A stretch of 47,569 bases of DNA from positions 1-47,569 of the forward strand of contig JAKBBN010000014.1 of the NCBI GenBank assembly GCA_021808485.1, written 5' to 3'. This stretch comes from Planctomycetota bacterium (lineage in GTDB: Bacteria > Planctomycetota > Phycisphaerae > WQYP01). Made by a program: the position numbers and the translations under genes. Shown in pieces: positions 8,045 through 17,431 of the stretch. Under the pieces are notes generated by a model. The model worked only from the letters and a program-made list of their open reading frames with translations, was not told where the DNA came from and searched no databases. Each line of letters begins with the position of its first letter. The stretch's first letter is position 1.

Positions 8045-8935
8045 ATGCGTCGCCTAAAATCCCCCGTACGTCACGGTTTTACGCTGGTGGAATTGCTGGT
8101 GGTGATTTCGATCATCGCCTTGCTGATTTCACTGCTGCTGCCGGCATTGGCACAGGCCAAGCTTTCAGCGATAAGCGTGCAGTGTCAATCGCAGTTGCGA
8201 TCACTGGGACAGTTAACAATAGAATATGCCGATTCTTATAACGGCATGTATCCACCTGCGGGTTATGACACCAATTATTACCATGCGGGTGAATGGGCTA
8301 ATCTGCTGTTTTTCATGTACGCCGGTGCGCCAGTGCAGCCAAATAACTACGGTTATGAAGGCAAAAATGGACAAAATGGTCCTCTGCCGGCTTATGACGC
8401 GGCAAAGTGGGATTCTCTGTTCGAGGATCCGGGCGCGTTGGTGCAAAACAGCGGTTACGCCCTGAATTACGCGGCCAACCCGTTTGTGATCCTGGGTTAT
8501 CCGAGCTACAAAAACGGCCGCTCGCAGCCGGCCGAATCGCTGCCCACAAGTTATGTAGCGAATGCCGGAAACTGCATTCTTTACGGCGATGCGACACAGA
8601 ACTGGTCAAATGGCACCAATGACTGGCTGTTTTACTGGGGATCGCCGGGATGGAGCGGATGGGATGATGACATGAAAGCGTCGATGGCGGGTGGCACGTT
8701 TTCAATCACCGGTGCCATGATTCCTTCGGCCGCGGCCAGCGGCGGGAATTCCGATTACCCGAATCCAGTCAACTTTTACAAGACCGGTGTTCGCTATCGG
8801 CACATGCTGACAGCCAATCCAACCTCCGGCTATGCAAATTTTGTCTGTGCGGACGGCCACGTTATGTCCCTGGCGCAGTATCAACTTGAGCCAATTTACA
8901 TCATGGCCAACCCGGATGACGGCGGAGCACACTAA
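8045..8935 (+). CDS. Pseudopilin-like exported protein, prepilin N-terminus and H-X9-DG type C-terminus
   Basis: A 296-residue protein with a type IV prepilin N-terminus: a short basic leader, then HGFTLVELLVVISII with cleavage expected at Gly-Phe and the conserved Glu at +5, followed by a long hydrophobic helix. The C-terminal half is the planctomycete domain often annotated 'H-X9-DG': a late RHML and CADGHVM. Such proteins occur in large families in Planctomycetota, usually without secretion genes beside them. Here the gene sits directly before a CE12 esterase and across from an AraC regulator, which suggests a role in surface display or handling of polysaccharide. The ATG at 8045 follows GGAGG at 8032-8036; an in-frame start at 8030 would spoil the ribosome site. 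The function is unknown. Confidence 0.85.
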   Translation: MRRLKSPVRHGFTLVELLVVISIIALLISLLLPALAQAKLSAISVQCQSQLRSLGQLTIEYADSYNGMYPPAGYDTNYYHAGEWANLLFFMYAGAPVQPNNYGYEGKNGQNGPLPAYDAAKWDSLFEDPGALVQNSGYALNYAANPFVILGYPSYKNGRSQPAESLPTSYVANAGNCILYGDATQNWSNGTNDWLFYWGSPGWSGWDDDMKASMAGGTFSITGAMIPSAAASGGNSDYPNPVNFYKTGVRYRHMLTANPTSGYANFVCADGHVMSLAQYQLEPIYIMANPDDGGAH

Positions 8936-8975
8936 CCGCCGCTGGCCCCCCCTAGTTCCACGAGACTGATCCATT

Positions 8976-9014
8976 GCCGGGCCGCCGGAAATCAAGTTCC
9001 GGCGGCCCGGCTTT
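8976..9014 (+). terminator. Intrinsic terminator-like hairpin after the pseudopilin gene
   Basis: Perfect 15-bp inverted repeat (arms 8976-8990 and 8997-9011, GC-rich, closing on GGAA/TTCC) with a 6-nt loop, followed by only TTT. It lies 41 bp after the pseudopilin stop. The stem is very strong but the U-tract is short. Confidence 0.65.
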
Positions 9015-9346
9015 GAGCATTAATGAAAAGCGATAAAACGATCCGGCGGGATCGGTCGGGGATCAATAATCCCAGAAGCCTTTTGTCCAAAACCTCAAGA
9101 TGGGGGATTAGTCCATTATTTTTCCGTGTGGAGACGTCTGACATGATTTCAGCCGGCCAATGGAAGCGCCATCATCAGTGTCCGGTATTGGCGGTTGCGG
9201 CGACTTGCAACGTCGGCGGTTGCACTCGTGCGTTCAGCGCCGTGCCACCGGCCCTGCGACGTTCCAGCCGTTTCTGCAACAAATGACCTTTCCGGCCGTA
9301 ATAAAGTGTGGACAAACCGGCTTGTTTTTTTTCGAAGGGAAACATA
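9015..9346. other. Gene-free leader region before the CE12 gene
   Basis: About 330 bp with no supported gene. A run of eight T lies a short way before the CE12 ribosome site. I see no promoter close to consensus. The strong hairpin at 8976-9011 suggests the CE12 gene has its own promoter here. Confidence 0.35.
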
Positions 9347-10684
9347 ATGAACGACACTTCGCCAATCCGTGTGAATTCAAGGAGCTTGGGCCTGCGCCGC
9401 ATTGCGGCCGCGGTAACCGGACTTTTACTTTCCGCCGGCCTTGTCGCGGCGGCGCCCGCCGCCGGGCTTACGCCGCCGCTTAAATTTGAATTCGGTCCCG
9501 GCGCCCTTGTTCCCGGGTACACGCAGGTTCTTCCCGCGACACACTATACTCCGCAGCGCGGCTACGGATTTGACCTGGGCTTTAAGGTGAAAGGAGTGGA
9601 TCGCAAAACGCCGCCCGGACTCGACAGTCATTTTGTCACCAGCCATCACCCGTTCTTTTTTTCCGTGCATCTGGCGCCCGGAAATTACAATGTGACGGTG
9701 ACACTCGGTGATGCGCGGGGCGGCAGCGTCACCACGGTAAAAGCCGAACAGCGGCGGCTTATGTTCCGCCGCATTGTTACCAAACCAGGGCAATTTGTAA
9801 CCCGGACGTTTACCGTTAATACGCGCGTTCCGGAAATTTCCACGGGCGGCCGCGTGCATCTTAAAGGCCGCGAGATAGGTTCCCTGGAGTGGGACAACAA
9901 ATTAACCATTGAATTCGCCAATTCCCGCCCCTGCCTGTGCGCCATGACCATTACCAAAGCCCGTCATCCGATTACGGTGTACATTGCCGGCGATTCCACC
10001 GATACCGATCAACGATTTGAACCCTGGTGCAGCTGGGGCCAGATGTTCCCGCGGTTTTTTGTTCCGCGGCGGGTGGTAATCGCAAATTATGCCGAAGACG
10101 GCGAATCCGCCAACAGTTTTATCTGGGAACAGCGCTATAAGAAAATCATGAGTCTGATCAAACCCGGCGATTATATGCTGATCGAATTCGGCCACAATGA
10201 TCAGCATGAACGCGGCCCGCACGCCGGACCGAAAAACGAATACAGGCAATCCCTGCTTACGATGATTCACGGCGCCCGCGCCAAGGGCGCCATACCGGTG
10301 CTGGTAACGCCCATGGCCCGGCGCTTTTACAGACAGGGCAAATTGATTAACACGCTGGACGGTTTTCCCGCGGAAATGCGCCTGATTGCCAAACAGCGGC
10401 ATGTACCGCTGATTGATCTGAATGCCTTAAGCACCACATTTTTCAATGCCCTTGGGCCGGACAAATCCGCCATGGCTTTTGTGGACCGCACCCATAATGA
10501 CGACTACGGCGCCTATGAAATCGCCAAGTGTGTGCTGCTGGGTATCCGGCGGGACCATCTTCCACTGGCCAAATTCATCCGTCCCGGCACAGGCAGGTTT
10601 AATCCGGCAAAGCCGGATGCGGTTGGCGCCTTGCACTTGGTTAAAGATCCGCAATATTCAACAAAAAAGCCATCGGGCTGGTAA
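9347..10684 (+). CDS. Rhamnogalacturonan acetylesterase-like SGNH hydrolase (CE12)
   Basis: Removes acetyl groups from the rhamnogalacturonan backbone of pectin, probably outside the cytoplasm. After a Sec-type signal (basic RR, hydrophobic stretch, AAAPAAG) comes an N-terminal beta-sandwich region beginning LKFEFGPGA with GYGFDLG, as in bacterial CE12 proteins. The SGNH esterase domain (about residues 205-425) has block I IAGDSTDTD (nucleophile Ser), a central Gly block, block III FGHNDQ, and block V VDRTHNDDYGA with the catalytic Asp and His. At 446 residues it is the usual size for the two-domain form. I chose the ATG at 9347 because GAAGGG precedes it; an upstream ATG at 9308 would add 13 residues without such a site. 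Pairing with the AraC regulator and the pseudopilin suggests a pectin-responsive unit. Confidence 0.85.
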   Translation: MNDTSPIRVNSRSLGLRRIAAAVTGLLLSAGLVAAAPAAGLTPPLKFEFGPGALVPGYTQVLPATHYTPQRGYGFDLGFKVKGVDRKTPPGLDSHFVTSHHPFFFSVHLAPGNYNVTVTLGDARGGSVTTVKAEQRRLMFRRIVTKPGQFVTRTFTVNTRVPEISTGGRVHLKGREIGSLEWDNKLTIEFANSRPCLCAMTITKARHPITVYIAGDSTDTDQRFEPWCSWGQMFPRFFVPRRVVIANYAEDGESANSFIWEQRYKKIMSLIKPGDYMLIEFGHNDQHERGPHAGPKNEYRQSLLTMIHGARAKGAIPVLVTPMARRFYRQGKLINTLDGFPAEMRLIAKQRHVPLIDLNALSTTFFNALGPDKSAMAFVDRTHNDDYGAYEIAKCVLLGIRRDHLPLAKFIRPGTGRFNPAKPDAVGALHLVKDPQYSTKKPSGW

Positions 10685-10753
10685 CGCGGTATTGCCGTTG
10701 CGGCGGTTCCGGCGGTAAACTGGTTCACGTTAAAATAATTTTGGAGACGTGGA

Positions 10754-11953
10754 TTGGGAAAAAACCGCAAAAATACTACGCCATCCCGGCACGACGACGG
10801 CAAATTGGGTGCGCCGGAGTCATCTGATTGCACAATGGCCGCCCTCCGTAGCGTTCTTGACCAGCTTGCGCCGCCGGAGCTTGCCGAGCCGTGGGACACT
10901 GTCGGGTTAATCAGCGCACCGCGCGACTTGGAATCAACGGTGCGCCGCGTGGTGACGGCACTGGACTTAACAGCCGAAGTCCGGGACACCGTGCTGGCCC
11001 GGCGGGCGGAGTTCCTGGTCTGTTATCATCCCCCCCTGTTCAAGCCGCTCACGCATCTGCGTGTGGAGGGGCAGTCGCCTGCCGCTCTGGCTCTGGAGCT
11101 AAGCGGGCACGGTGTAGCCATATACAGCCCGCATACCGCGTTGGATGTCGCCGCGGGCGGGACCAATGATTGTCTGGCCGCGAAGCTGGGCCTGACGGTT
11201 GCCGGATCATTAATGCCGCGGCCGGCCGCGGCAAATGTGAAACTGGTGGTGTTTATCCCGGAAAACCACGTGGAGCAGGTTGCGGCGGCGGTTTTTGAAG
11301 CCGGGGCGGGCAACATCGGAACGCAGAGCCGTTATTCCCAATGCAGTTTCCGCACGCCCGGAACCGGCACTTTTTTTGGTGATGAGAGCACCTCACCAGC
11401 GGTGGGCCATAAAGGACAGCTTGAATTTGTGCCCGAAATCCGATTTGAAACAATTGTGCCGAAAACGGCCGTGCCCGCCGTGGTCCGGGCGTTGCGAAAC
11501 AGCCACCCGTATGAAGAGCCGGCGTTTGACCTGCTGTCCATGGAGACCGCTGAAACGGAACCGGGAATGGGCAGGGTAGCGGTTCTGTCGCGTGCGCAAT
11601 CGCTGGGCCAATTCGCGCGGCATTGCCGCGCGCGATTGAAACTGCAAGTCGCCGGCATGATGGGTGCATCCAAACAACCGGTCAAAACCGTGGCGATTCT
11701 CGCGGGCAGCGCGGGAACAGAGGCCGCAGCGGCCATGCAATCCCGCCAAATTGATTGCCTGATTACCGGCGAGTTGAAGCATCATGATCTGCTGCACTAT
11801 GCCCAGGCCGGCAGGGCCGTCATCTGCCTTGGTCACGGCCAAAGCGAATACCCCGCGCTGGATTACCTTTGCGACCGGATAAAAGGCCGATTTCCCGCAC
11901 TCGATGTGCACAGAATGCCGGCCCGCTGCGGTTATCCGCTGTTGTGGGTGTAG
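10754..11953 (+). CDS. NIF3-family dinuclear metal-centre protein
   Basis: A 399-residue member of the NIF3/YbgI (GTP cyclohydrolase 1 type 2-like) family, ring-shaped hexamers with two metals per subunit and an uncertain cellular role. Metal ligands are visible as YHPPLF in the first half, HTALDVAAGGTND, and the late GELKHHD and CLGHGQSE. Between the two halves is the CutA/PII-like insert (about residues 160-275, including VKLVVFIPENHV and NSHPYEEPAFD) found in the longer family members. GGAG at 10743-10746 points to the TTG start at 10754; the first 27 residues are not conserved-looking, and an ATG at 10835 is the alternative. The stop lies 6 bp before the MnmE-like gene, so the two are probably cotranscribed. 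Confidence 0.85.
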   Translation: MGKNRKNTTPSRHDDGKLGAPESSDCTMAALRSVLDQLAPPELAEPWDTVGLISAPRDLESTVRRVVTALDLTAEVRDTVLARRAEFLVCYHPPLFKPLTHLRVEGQSPAALALELSGHGVAIYSPHTALDVAAGGTNDCLAAKLGLTVAGSLMPRPAAANVKLVVFIPENHVEQVAAAVFEAGAGNIGTQSRYSQCSFRTPGTGTFFGDESTSPAVGHKGQLEFVPEIRFETIVPKTAVPAVVRALRNSHPYEEPAFDLLSMETAETEPGMGRVAVLSRAQSLGQFARHCRARLKLQVAGMMGASKQPVKTVAILAGSAGTEAAAAMQSRQIDCLITGELKHHDLLHYAQAGRAVICLGHGQSEYPALDYLCDRIKGRFPALDVHRMPARCGYPLLWV

Positions 11954-11959
11954 CCGCCG

Positions 11960-13204
11960 ATGAATAAACCGCTTGCCCATTTGGTTAACGCGAGTGCAGC
12001 TTTGCAAAACATCACTACCGCGATTCCGCTTACCGCCCGATCGTCCGGAGCCGTGGCGGTTATATTGGTACATGGACCGGCGGCACTTACGAATGTCCTA
12101 GCTATTGCCGATGCCGGAAGAAAATTAAATCCGTGTGCTGCCGCCGGACACGTCATCCGCACCGATTTTTATTGCGATGGGGAGATATTTGACAACGGTT
12201 TGATTGTTTCGCACTCCCCAATGCAAATTGAGCTGCATCTGCATGGCGGACAGGCCGTGGTTGATACGGCGTTGGCGGCACTGCGGGGACAGGGAACGGT
12301 AATTGCCGGTCAGACCGATGCCACGGCGCCGGATATTTGGCGGACCAGGTCGTTGATCCGCGGGGAAATTCTGCAGGCGCTGTGCCATGCGGATTCCGAT
12401 GCGGCCGTGGACATGCTGGCCGGACAGCTTGATCATGGTTTGGAAATGTGGGCCGGTCAGGCGCGTAAACAATTATCCGCCGCAACCACGGAGCAGGAGG
12501 CGATCTGGCGGTTGAATGCGGACAGCCAATGGATCCGCGAGCAGAACAACTGGTGGCGCTTCCTGCTTAAACCGGCGGTGGTTGTGATTTTCGGTGCGCC
12601 GAATGCCGGCAAATCCACACTGCTTAACGCCCTGGCCGGACGGCCCAGCAGCGTGATCAGCGATACGCCGGGCACCACCCGGGACTGGGTGGAGGAAACC
12701 GTGATTTTTTCATGCGGAGAAATGCGGTTTTGCGTCACCCTGGTTGACACCGCGGGCATTCGCCCCACGCACGATCCGCTTGAGGCTGCCTCCATTGAGC
12801 GCACGGAAATTCAACTGAACCGGGCGGATGTAATACTGTACCTGCAGGATCAATCTTATGATGCCGGCCCGGAAGAAAGGCAACATCAACAGCGGCTTAA
12901 TGCGATGCGCCGCGCGGGCAAACGTGTGATTACCGCGTCGACAAAATGCGACCTTCCCCGCTGCCGACCGGTGGACCAGGAATTTCAGAGCCGCCATGCG
13001 GCGGCGATTTCCGCGATAACCATGACCGGTCTGCCGGAACTGATGGCGGCCGTGCATGATACGCTGGGATTAAAGCAGTTCACCGACACTTTTCGCACGC
13101 CGCTTTGCTGCAACTCGCGCCAGCAGAGCCTGCTTGCGGAGCTCGCTGTTGCGCCAACCAGATCCGACGCGGCGGCCACGCTGGATGCGTTAACCGGACA
13201 ATGA
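11960..13204 (+). CDS. mnmE: MnmE-like GTPase, divergent and lacking the C-terminal catalytic Cys
   Basis: MnmE with MnmG modifies U34 of certain tRNAs. The central G domain here is clearly of the MnmE type: G1 GAPNAGKST with the potassium-site Asn, G2 SDTPGTTRD, G3 DTAGI and a G4-like STKCD. Outside it the protein is unusual. The N-terminal part keeps a short IELHLHGG segment but lacks the GEFT-RAFLNGKLDL segment of the folate-binding domain and helical region. The C-terminus stops at residue 414 without the FCIGK motif that carries the essential Cys; family members are usually about 450 residues. The frame ends naturally with no sign of a frameshift. It may be a repurposed GTPase or a lineage-specific form, and the symbol should be read with that caution. 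It follows the NIF3 gene by 6 bp. Confidence 0.75.
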   Translation: MNKPLAHLVNASAALQNITTAIPLTARSSGAVAVILVHGPAALTNVLAIADAGRKLNPCAAAGHVIRTDFYCDGEIFDNGLIVSHSPMQIELHLHGGQAVVDTALAALRGQGTVIAGQTDATAPDIWRTRSLIRGEILQALCHADSDAAVDMLAGQLDHGLEMWAGQARKQLSAATTEQEAIWRLNADSQWIREQNNWWRFLLKPAVVVIFGAPNAGKSTLLNALAGRPSSVISDTPGTTRDWVEETVIFSCGEMRFCVTLVDTAGIRPTHDPLEAASIERTEIQLNRADVILYLQDQSYDAGPEERQHQQRLNAMRRAGKRVITASTKCDLPRCRPVDQEFQSRHAAAISAITMTGLPELMAAVHDTLGLKQFTDTFRTPLCCNSRQQSLLAELAVAPTRSDAAATLDALTGQ

Positions 13205-13250
13205 GCGTCATTGACCGGCGGCATGTTTCAAATAACAGATGGCGTGCGCA

Positions 13251-14738
13251 CTACGTGGATTCATGCCACGCGGAGTGCAACGGCCGAAGGGCCAGTGACA
13301 TCACACGGGCTCCCGGCGAAGCTTTCAACGAGTTTTGCACACCGCCTGCACCCGGCAGGTAACAGGAACTCATGGAACAGAGCCCGCCCTGGGCGAACAG
13401 TTCCAGGGATGTTCTGTCCAGCAGTATCCGCAGATGCAGGCGGCCATTTTCAGCGGCGGCCTTTCCCACGGCGCCCAGGCAGTGAATTGATTTGGTACGG
13501 GCGGACCATTCAACCGGCACTCCTCCCACATTCAAAGCCAGATGGGTCGCCCCGCCGACAAAAAGCTCCATTTCAAGATCCATTGTATCGGTGGAGTGGG
13601 ACCGGATCATCCGGTCCGCGGAGGCGATGGGGACATTATGCAAATGGCGCCGTGCCCGCCACAACCGGCTTATTTCCGCAACCGGATAGCGGGCCAGGCG
13701 AAGCCCGGCGGAGGTTTTCTTTAATGTCAGCGTGCAGGGAAATCCCAGTTGTTGATTAAACGGCATCCCCGGATAACGACCGCCGCGCATCCACGTTATT
13801 TGAATGGTGCGGCCGTCTTTACGCGGAATGTCACTGAAAACCTGCGAGGCATAGAAATTATTTCCCGTATCCATGGCAAACGGACCGCTATGCGGCGTAA
13901 AAGCCGAGCCATTGAAGGAACCGATCAAATACTGACCGTTGGCTCCGGTAAATATCCAGTGGAGTTTTTCCGGTAAATCTGGATCCGACAGGGGGAACAA
14001 ATTGGGACACTCCTGACTTTGTGGAAAATGCAATTCCTGCGTTTTTTTCCACGATTTCAGGTCAGGCGATGTTAAAATCGCGAATCCGCGATCGGCATTG
14101 AGAAAAAGGGGCATGATCCAGCGTTTTGAGCCCGCATGCCAGAATACCTTTGGATCACGATTGCCGTACACAATTTGTTTCAGCACCGGATTGCCGCGGT
14201 ATTTATGAAGCGTCATACCGCCATCGTGACTCCAGGCAAGGCACTGGACAAACGGCTTGCCGCGGCTGATCGCGGATGTACCTCCGGCGGCCGTATAGAC
14301 AGCAATTACCGGCGGCCGGCCGCCGGCGCCGAGTCCGGAAGTGTTGTGCCAGTCCACCACGGCGGAGCCGCTCCAGATTCCTCCGGCGGAATCGGGCGCC
14401 AGCGCCTCGGGCAGTTGCCGCCAATGGACCATATCCCTGGAAATGGCGTGTCCCCAGCTTTTTGTCCCACCGGATCCGCCCGTCAGATCATCGCGCACAT
14501 ATTGAAAAAACAGATGATACCAGCCGCCATCATAGACCAAGCCGTTCGGATCATTGATCCAACCGCGGCGAGCCGTAAAATGGAATTGCGGCCTGTATTT
14601 CTCCCGGTAAGCCGCAGCTCGCCGCGTTTCCGCCGCAAAGAGCAGATTTGAGGCGGCATTTTCCGCCATCACCGCGGCGGAAGCGCCAAACACCGCCATC
14701 GCCGAGCGACGCGTAAGCTGTATTTTGTCCGGATTCAT
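13251..14738 (-). CDS. Glycoside hydrolase family 32 (exported beta-fructosidase)
   Basis: Hydrolyses beta-fructosidic bonds in sucrose, inulin or levan. The five-bladed propeller carries the GH32 catalytic triad: WINDPNG (nucleophile Asp63), NRDP (Asp195) and QECPN (acid/base Glu243), numbered from the chosen start. A C-terminal beta-sandwich (about 370-495) completes the family layout. The N-terminus has a Tat-like signal, TRRSAMAVFGASAAV, so export in a folded state is likely. The start at 14738 has GAAGG 8 nt upstream on the minus strand; earlier ATGs are too close to that site or lack one. No sugar transporter or fructokinase adjoins it; the neighbours are a GT87 enzyme (103 bp upstream) and, convergent, the MnmE-like gene. 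Exo versus endo action cannot be assigned. Confidence 0.92.
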   Translation of the reverse strand: MNPDKIQLTRRSAMAVFGASAAVMAENAASNLLFAAETRRAAAYREKYRPQFHFTARRGWINDPNGLVYDGGWYHLFFQYVRDDLTGGSGGTKSWGHAISRDMVHWRQLPEALAPDSAGGIWSGSAVVDWHNTSGLGAGGRPPVIAVYTAAGGTSAISRGKPFVQCLAWSHDGGMTLHKYRGNPVLKQIVYGNRDPKVFWHAGSKRWIMPLFLNADRGFAILTSPDLKSWKKTQELHFPQSQECPNLFPLSDPDLPEKLHWIFTGANGQYLIGSFNGSAFTPHSGPFAMDTGNNFYASQVFSDIPRKDGRTIQITWMRGGRYPGMPFNQQLGFPCTLTLKKTSAGLRLARYPVAEISRLWRARRHLHNVPIASADRMIRSHSTDTMDLEMELFVGGATHLALNVGGVPVEWSARTKSIHCLGAVGKAAAENGRLHLRILLDRTSLELFAQGGLCSMSSCYLPGAGGVQNSLKASPGARVMSLALRPLHSAWHEST

Positions 14739-14840
14739 AATCATGACCTTCAAAAAGGGACCCATACGGCGCTGCCGTTGCGCTGCATCAAACCAAGGCG
14801 TGGAATGCCGAGCATCCCACACCCGATGAATTTCGCGCGG

Positions 14841-16262
14841 TTACCCGGTATTAACGCCGCCGGACGGCAGGCTATTGCCGGCCTGGCGCCCGACCGGTTC
14901 AACCACGGCATAATCGGCACGATCATTAAAACGGCCGAACACAATTACCGCGCCCAGGGCGAGCGAACTGATGAGCACCAGGTCCGCACAGTCCGCAAAA
15001 TGCCGCCCATTGGGTCCGAATATTTTTGCCAGATCGCTCGTCCAGATCATCAAAAACGCGGCAACTGCCAGCGCCCCGGCCGCCAGGCGGCGTGTACGCA
15101 ATGTCGCCGCCGGGTCCGTCGTCAGCATTCCGACCGCAAATAACGCGAAAATAAGCGTCACATAATGCGGCACCCAGGTCCGTTCCGAAGCCCAGAGCAT
15201 GAAGGTGGAAACCATCGCTATTTCCAGCAGATAGCGCCGCGTGCGGAAGCTGGCCAAGTTCCGGCGGGCCCATAGCATTCCACTTACCGCTATCACCCCC
15301 AGCAGCCCACGGCCGAGTTTCTGGGCCAGCTTTGCCGGCAGGCTGATGATATTGACATAATGATTGACGGTTCGCCCATGAACCGTCGATTTCCATGCCG
15401 GCAGATGCGCGGTAAAGCGAAGGATGAATTCGGGTATTGATTCGCCGTTCGGAAATTTGATCACATCATGGGCCACGTACGGCAAAATCATAAGGCCCGT
15501 CCATTGATGCAGCCAGGTAAGATTCTGGCGCCATCCGAAGAATATCGCCGGTATTACAAAAAGCCAAAAACCGATGCCCAGCACGGCGGCTGCGACCAGG
15601 GTCCAGCGGCGGCGATATAGAAAATAAGCGATAAATGCCAGCGGAGTGACTTTTATACAAATGGCCAGCGCCAGCATGAGCCCCGATCCAATATGAGCCG
15701 TCAAGGTTTCCGTCTGGGCGAGCCAGAGCGCCGCGGTCAAAGGAAGGAGCATCAGCAGATTCATCTGTCCTTCCTGAATATCCCCTATCACCGGAAAAAA
15801 CCAGACGATCAGAATAAGCGCTATCGCCCAGGGTGGAGGGATCGGCCCGCCCCCCCGCCGCACGATGCCCAGCAGAAGGGCGAATATCGGCACGAAAAAC
15901 AGCGGCTTGCACAGCACCCATGCCATTTGCGCATCGGGCCGCGAAAGCAGGGTAAACGGCGCGACGAAGAGCATGGCCAGTGGCGGCAGCGGAAACCGGT
16001 CCGACCGGTATGGTTTATCCTGATGAATAAACAACGGGATAACTTTCATGTAAGAATCAAAGGCATCAATATGCTTATGCATGTTCATATTGGCGACAAT
16101 TTTGTGATGCGCCTGCACCGCCAGCACAATCGTCAGAATCGCGACAAACAGCAGCCCCCACGACCAGATGACAGCGCGGGAGGGCGTCTTTTTTTTCGGC
16201 ATGAAGGCGCCCGGCTGCAGTTTGGGGAGGGTAACAGAATCATTGTGTTCCAGAGTTTTCAT
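14841..16262 (-). CDS. GT87 (DUF2029) polytopic membrane glycosyltransferase
   Basis: A 473-residue integral membrane protein with about ten hydrophobic helices, resembling the GT-C fold GT87 family (PimE-like), which transfers a sugar from a polyprenyl-phosphate donor outside the membrane. After the first helix (about 30-50) comes an acidic loop, HKHIDAFDSYM, that would hold the catalytic Asp, then PPLAMLFVAPFTLL and GDIQEGQMNLLMLLPL, a segment frequent in the family. The start overlaps the stop of the membrane-fusion gene by 4 bp (ATGA), implying translational coupling with the DevCAB-type exporter. That supports a role in glycosylating an exported lipid or glycan. The actual sugar is unknown. 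Confidence 0.78.
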   Translation of the reverse strand: MKTLEHNDSVTLPKLQPGAFMPKKKTPSRAVIWSWGLLFVAILTIVLAVQAHHKIVANMNMHKHIDAFDSYMKVIPLFIHQDKPYRSDRFPLPPLAMLFVAPFTLLSRPDAQMAWVLCKPLFFVPIFALLLGIVRRGGGPIPPPWAIALILIVWFFPVIGDIQEGQMNLLMLLPLTAALWLAQTETLTAHIGSGLMLALAICIKVTPLAFIAYFLYRRRWTLVAAAVLGIGFWLFVIPAIFFGWRQNLTWLHQWTGLMILPYVAHDVIKFPNGESIPEFILRFTAHLPAWKSTVHGRTVNHYVNIISLPAKLAQKLGRGLLGVIAVSGMLWARRNLASFRTRRYLLEIAMVSTFMLWASERTWVPHYVTLIFALFAVGMLTTDPAATLRTRRLAAGALAVAAFLMIWTSDLAKIFGPNGRHFADCADLVLISSLALGAVIVFGRFNDRADYAVVEPVGRQAGNSLPSGGVNTG

Positions 16263-17431
16263 TGATGTGCTGACTCCGTGGCGACCGGCCGGGAATTGTC
16301 GTTCCGCCGGACTACATTATGCGGTACTTCCAAAAAAGCGTCCACCTGCTGGCCGACATAAACCGGAAACGGACGACGCCCCAGACGGAATATCACCTGA
16401 AGCACACGCGTTTCCACCTGCTCCGTAGGCGATCCGGTCAAGTCCTGCTTTGGAAGCACAAACGGATCAATCCGGACGAATGTGAGGCGAATGGGCGTGC
16501 GAGTCATACCGCGAACAAAGCAGACCGCGGGCCGCCCGGGCACAAATCGCGACGCATCCTCCTGATCAACCTGCAACCGCACATTCAACCGCCGGATATC
16601 ACCGATAATCAAAGGAGCGGTCCGGGGATTATTTGTCAGATCGACGGCGGAAGCCGCCCCGGCGTATTGACCCACCCGTGTATTAATTTTCAGGACCGTG
16701 CCGTTTATCGGCGAACGGACCGTCAGCAATCCGCGCTGCACCCGCAGAAGGTTTAAGTCCGCATGCCGCTCCATGACAACAGCCTGCGCCGCCGCCACGG
16801 CGGCGCGGGCAATCGAAATATCCCGCCGCCAGGAACCGGCATCAAATTCCGCAAGAGCCGCACGGGCTTTTTGCAGTTCGGCTTTTGCCGCAAGCCATGC
16901 ATAATGGCGGTTGGCCAGATCGTCGGCGGAAAAGACGTGCGTGCCGATCGCCGGCTGCACCCGCAACCACCGGCCCTTTGCCAGCCGTTCCCCGGCCTGG
17001 GCCGCAGCCACCGCGGCCAGCAATGCCGGCCGGTCAACAGCCCGCGGCGCCGCGGTCAATTTCTTCAGGGCGGCAACGGCCTGCAGCACCTCCGCTCCCG
17101 CCGATAGTTCAGCCGCCCTGGCCCGGGCAATCTGCGCATTAACCGTGGTTGGATCCAATTGCATGAGCGGCTGGCCCCGATGCACATTCTGGTTCCATTT
17201 CACCAGAATGGCCGTTACCAAGCCGCCCACCTCCGGTGATATCCCGATGGCCCGGCCGACTGGTTCAATAATGCCGGAGGCGGCAATGGCGTGCGCAAAT
17301 GGATTGCCGACGGGTGTGACCACCGGCGGAACGGAAATATAATGATGACTGGCTCGCTTAACCGCCAGAAGACCGGCGAGCAGGCCAAGAACCGCCAGCA
17401 CGGGTATGCCATATTTTCGGATCATGTTCAT
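16259..17431 (-). CDS. ABC exporter membrane-fusion protein, HlyD/DevB type
   Basis: The periplasmic adaptor of an ABC exporter, 390 residues: one N-terminal membrane helix (about 8-24), a biotinyl-lipoyl-like segment around ISPEVGGLVTAILVKW, a long Ala-rich coiled-coil hairpin (about 95-215), a second lipoyl half around RSPINGTVLKI, and beta-barrel domains to the C-terminus. This is the DevB/MacA arrangement. It overlaps the ATPase gene upstream and the GT87 gene downstream by 4 bp each, so all are translated as a chain. In cyanobacteria DevB works with DevC, DevA and TolC to export heterocyst glycolipids; no TolC gene is visible here. Confidence 0.88.
   Translation of the reverse strand: MNMIRKYGIPVLAVLGLLAGLLAVKRASHHYISVPPVVTPVGNPFAHAIAASGIIEPVGRAIGISPEVGGLVTAILVKWNQNVHRGQPLMQLDPTTVNAQIARARAAELSAGAEVLQAVAALKKLTAAPRAVDRPALLAAVAAAQAGERLAKGRWLRVQPAIGTHVFSADDLANRHYAWLAAKAELQKARAALAEFDAGSWRRDISIARAAVAAAQAVVMERHADLNLLRVQRGLLTVRSPINGTVLKINTRVGQYAGAASAVDLTNNPRTAPLIIGDIRRLNVRLQVDQEDASRFVPGRPAVCFVRGMTRTPIRLTFVRIDPFVLPKQDLTGSPTEQVETRVLQVIFRLGRRPFPVYVGQQVDAFLEVPHNVVRRNDNSRPVATESAHQ

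Noticed and set aside
7854..8057. Small plus-strand open frame before the pseudopilin
   Set aside because: It overlaps the leader hairpin and the pseudopilin ribosome site, has no ribosome site of its own and no recognisable features.
11393..12073. Minus-strand open frame of about 225 codons opposite the NIF3 and MnmE-like genes
   Set aside because: Antisense to well-supported genes with recognisable motifs; no ribosome site or domain.
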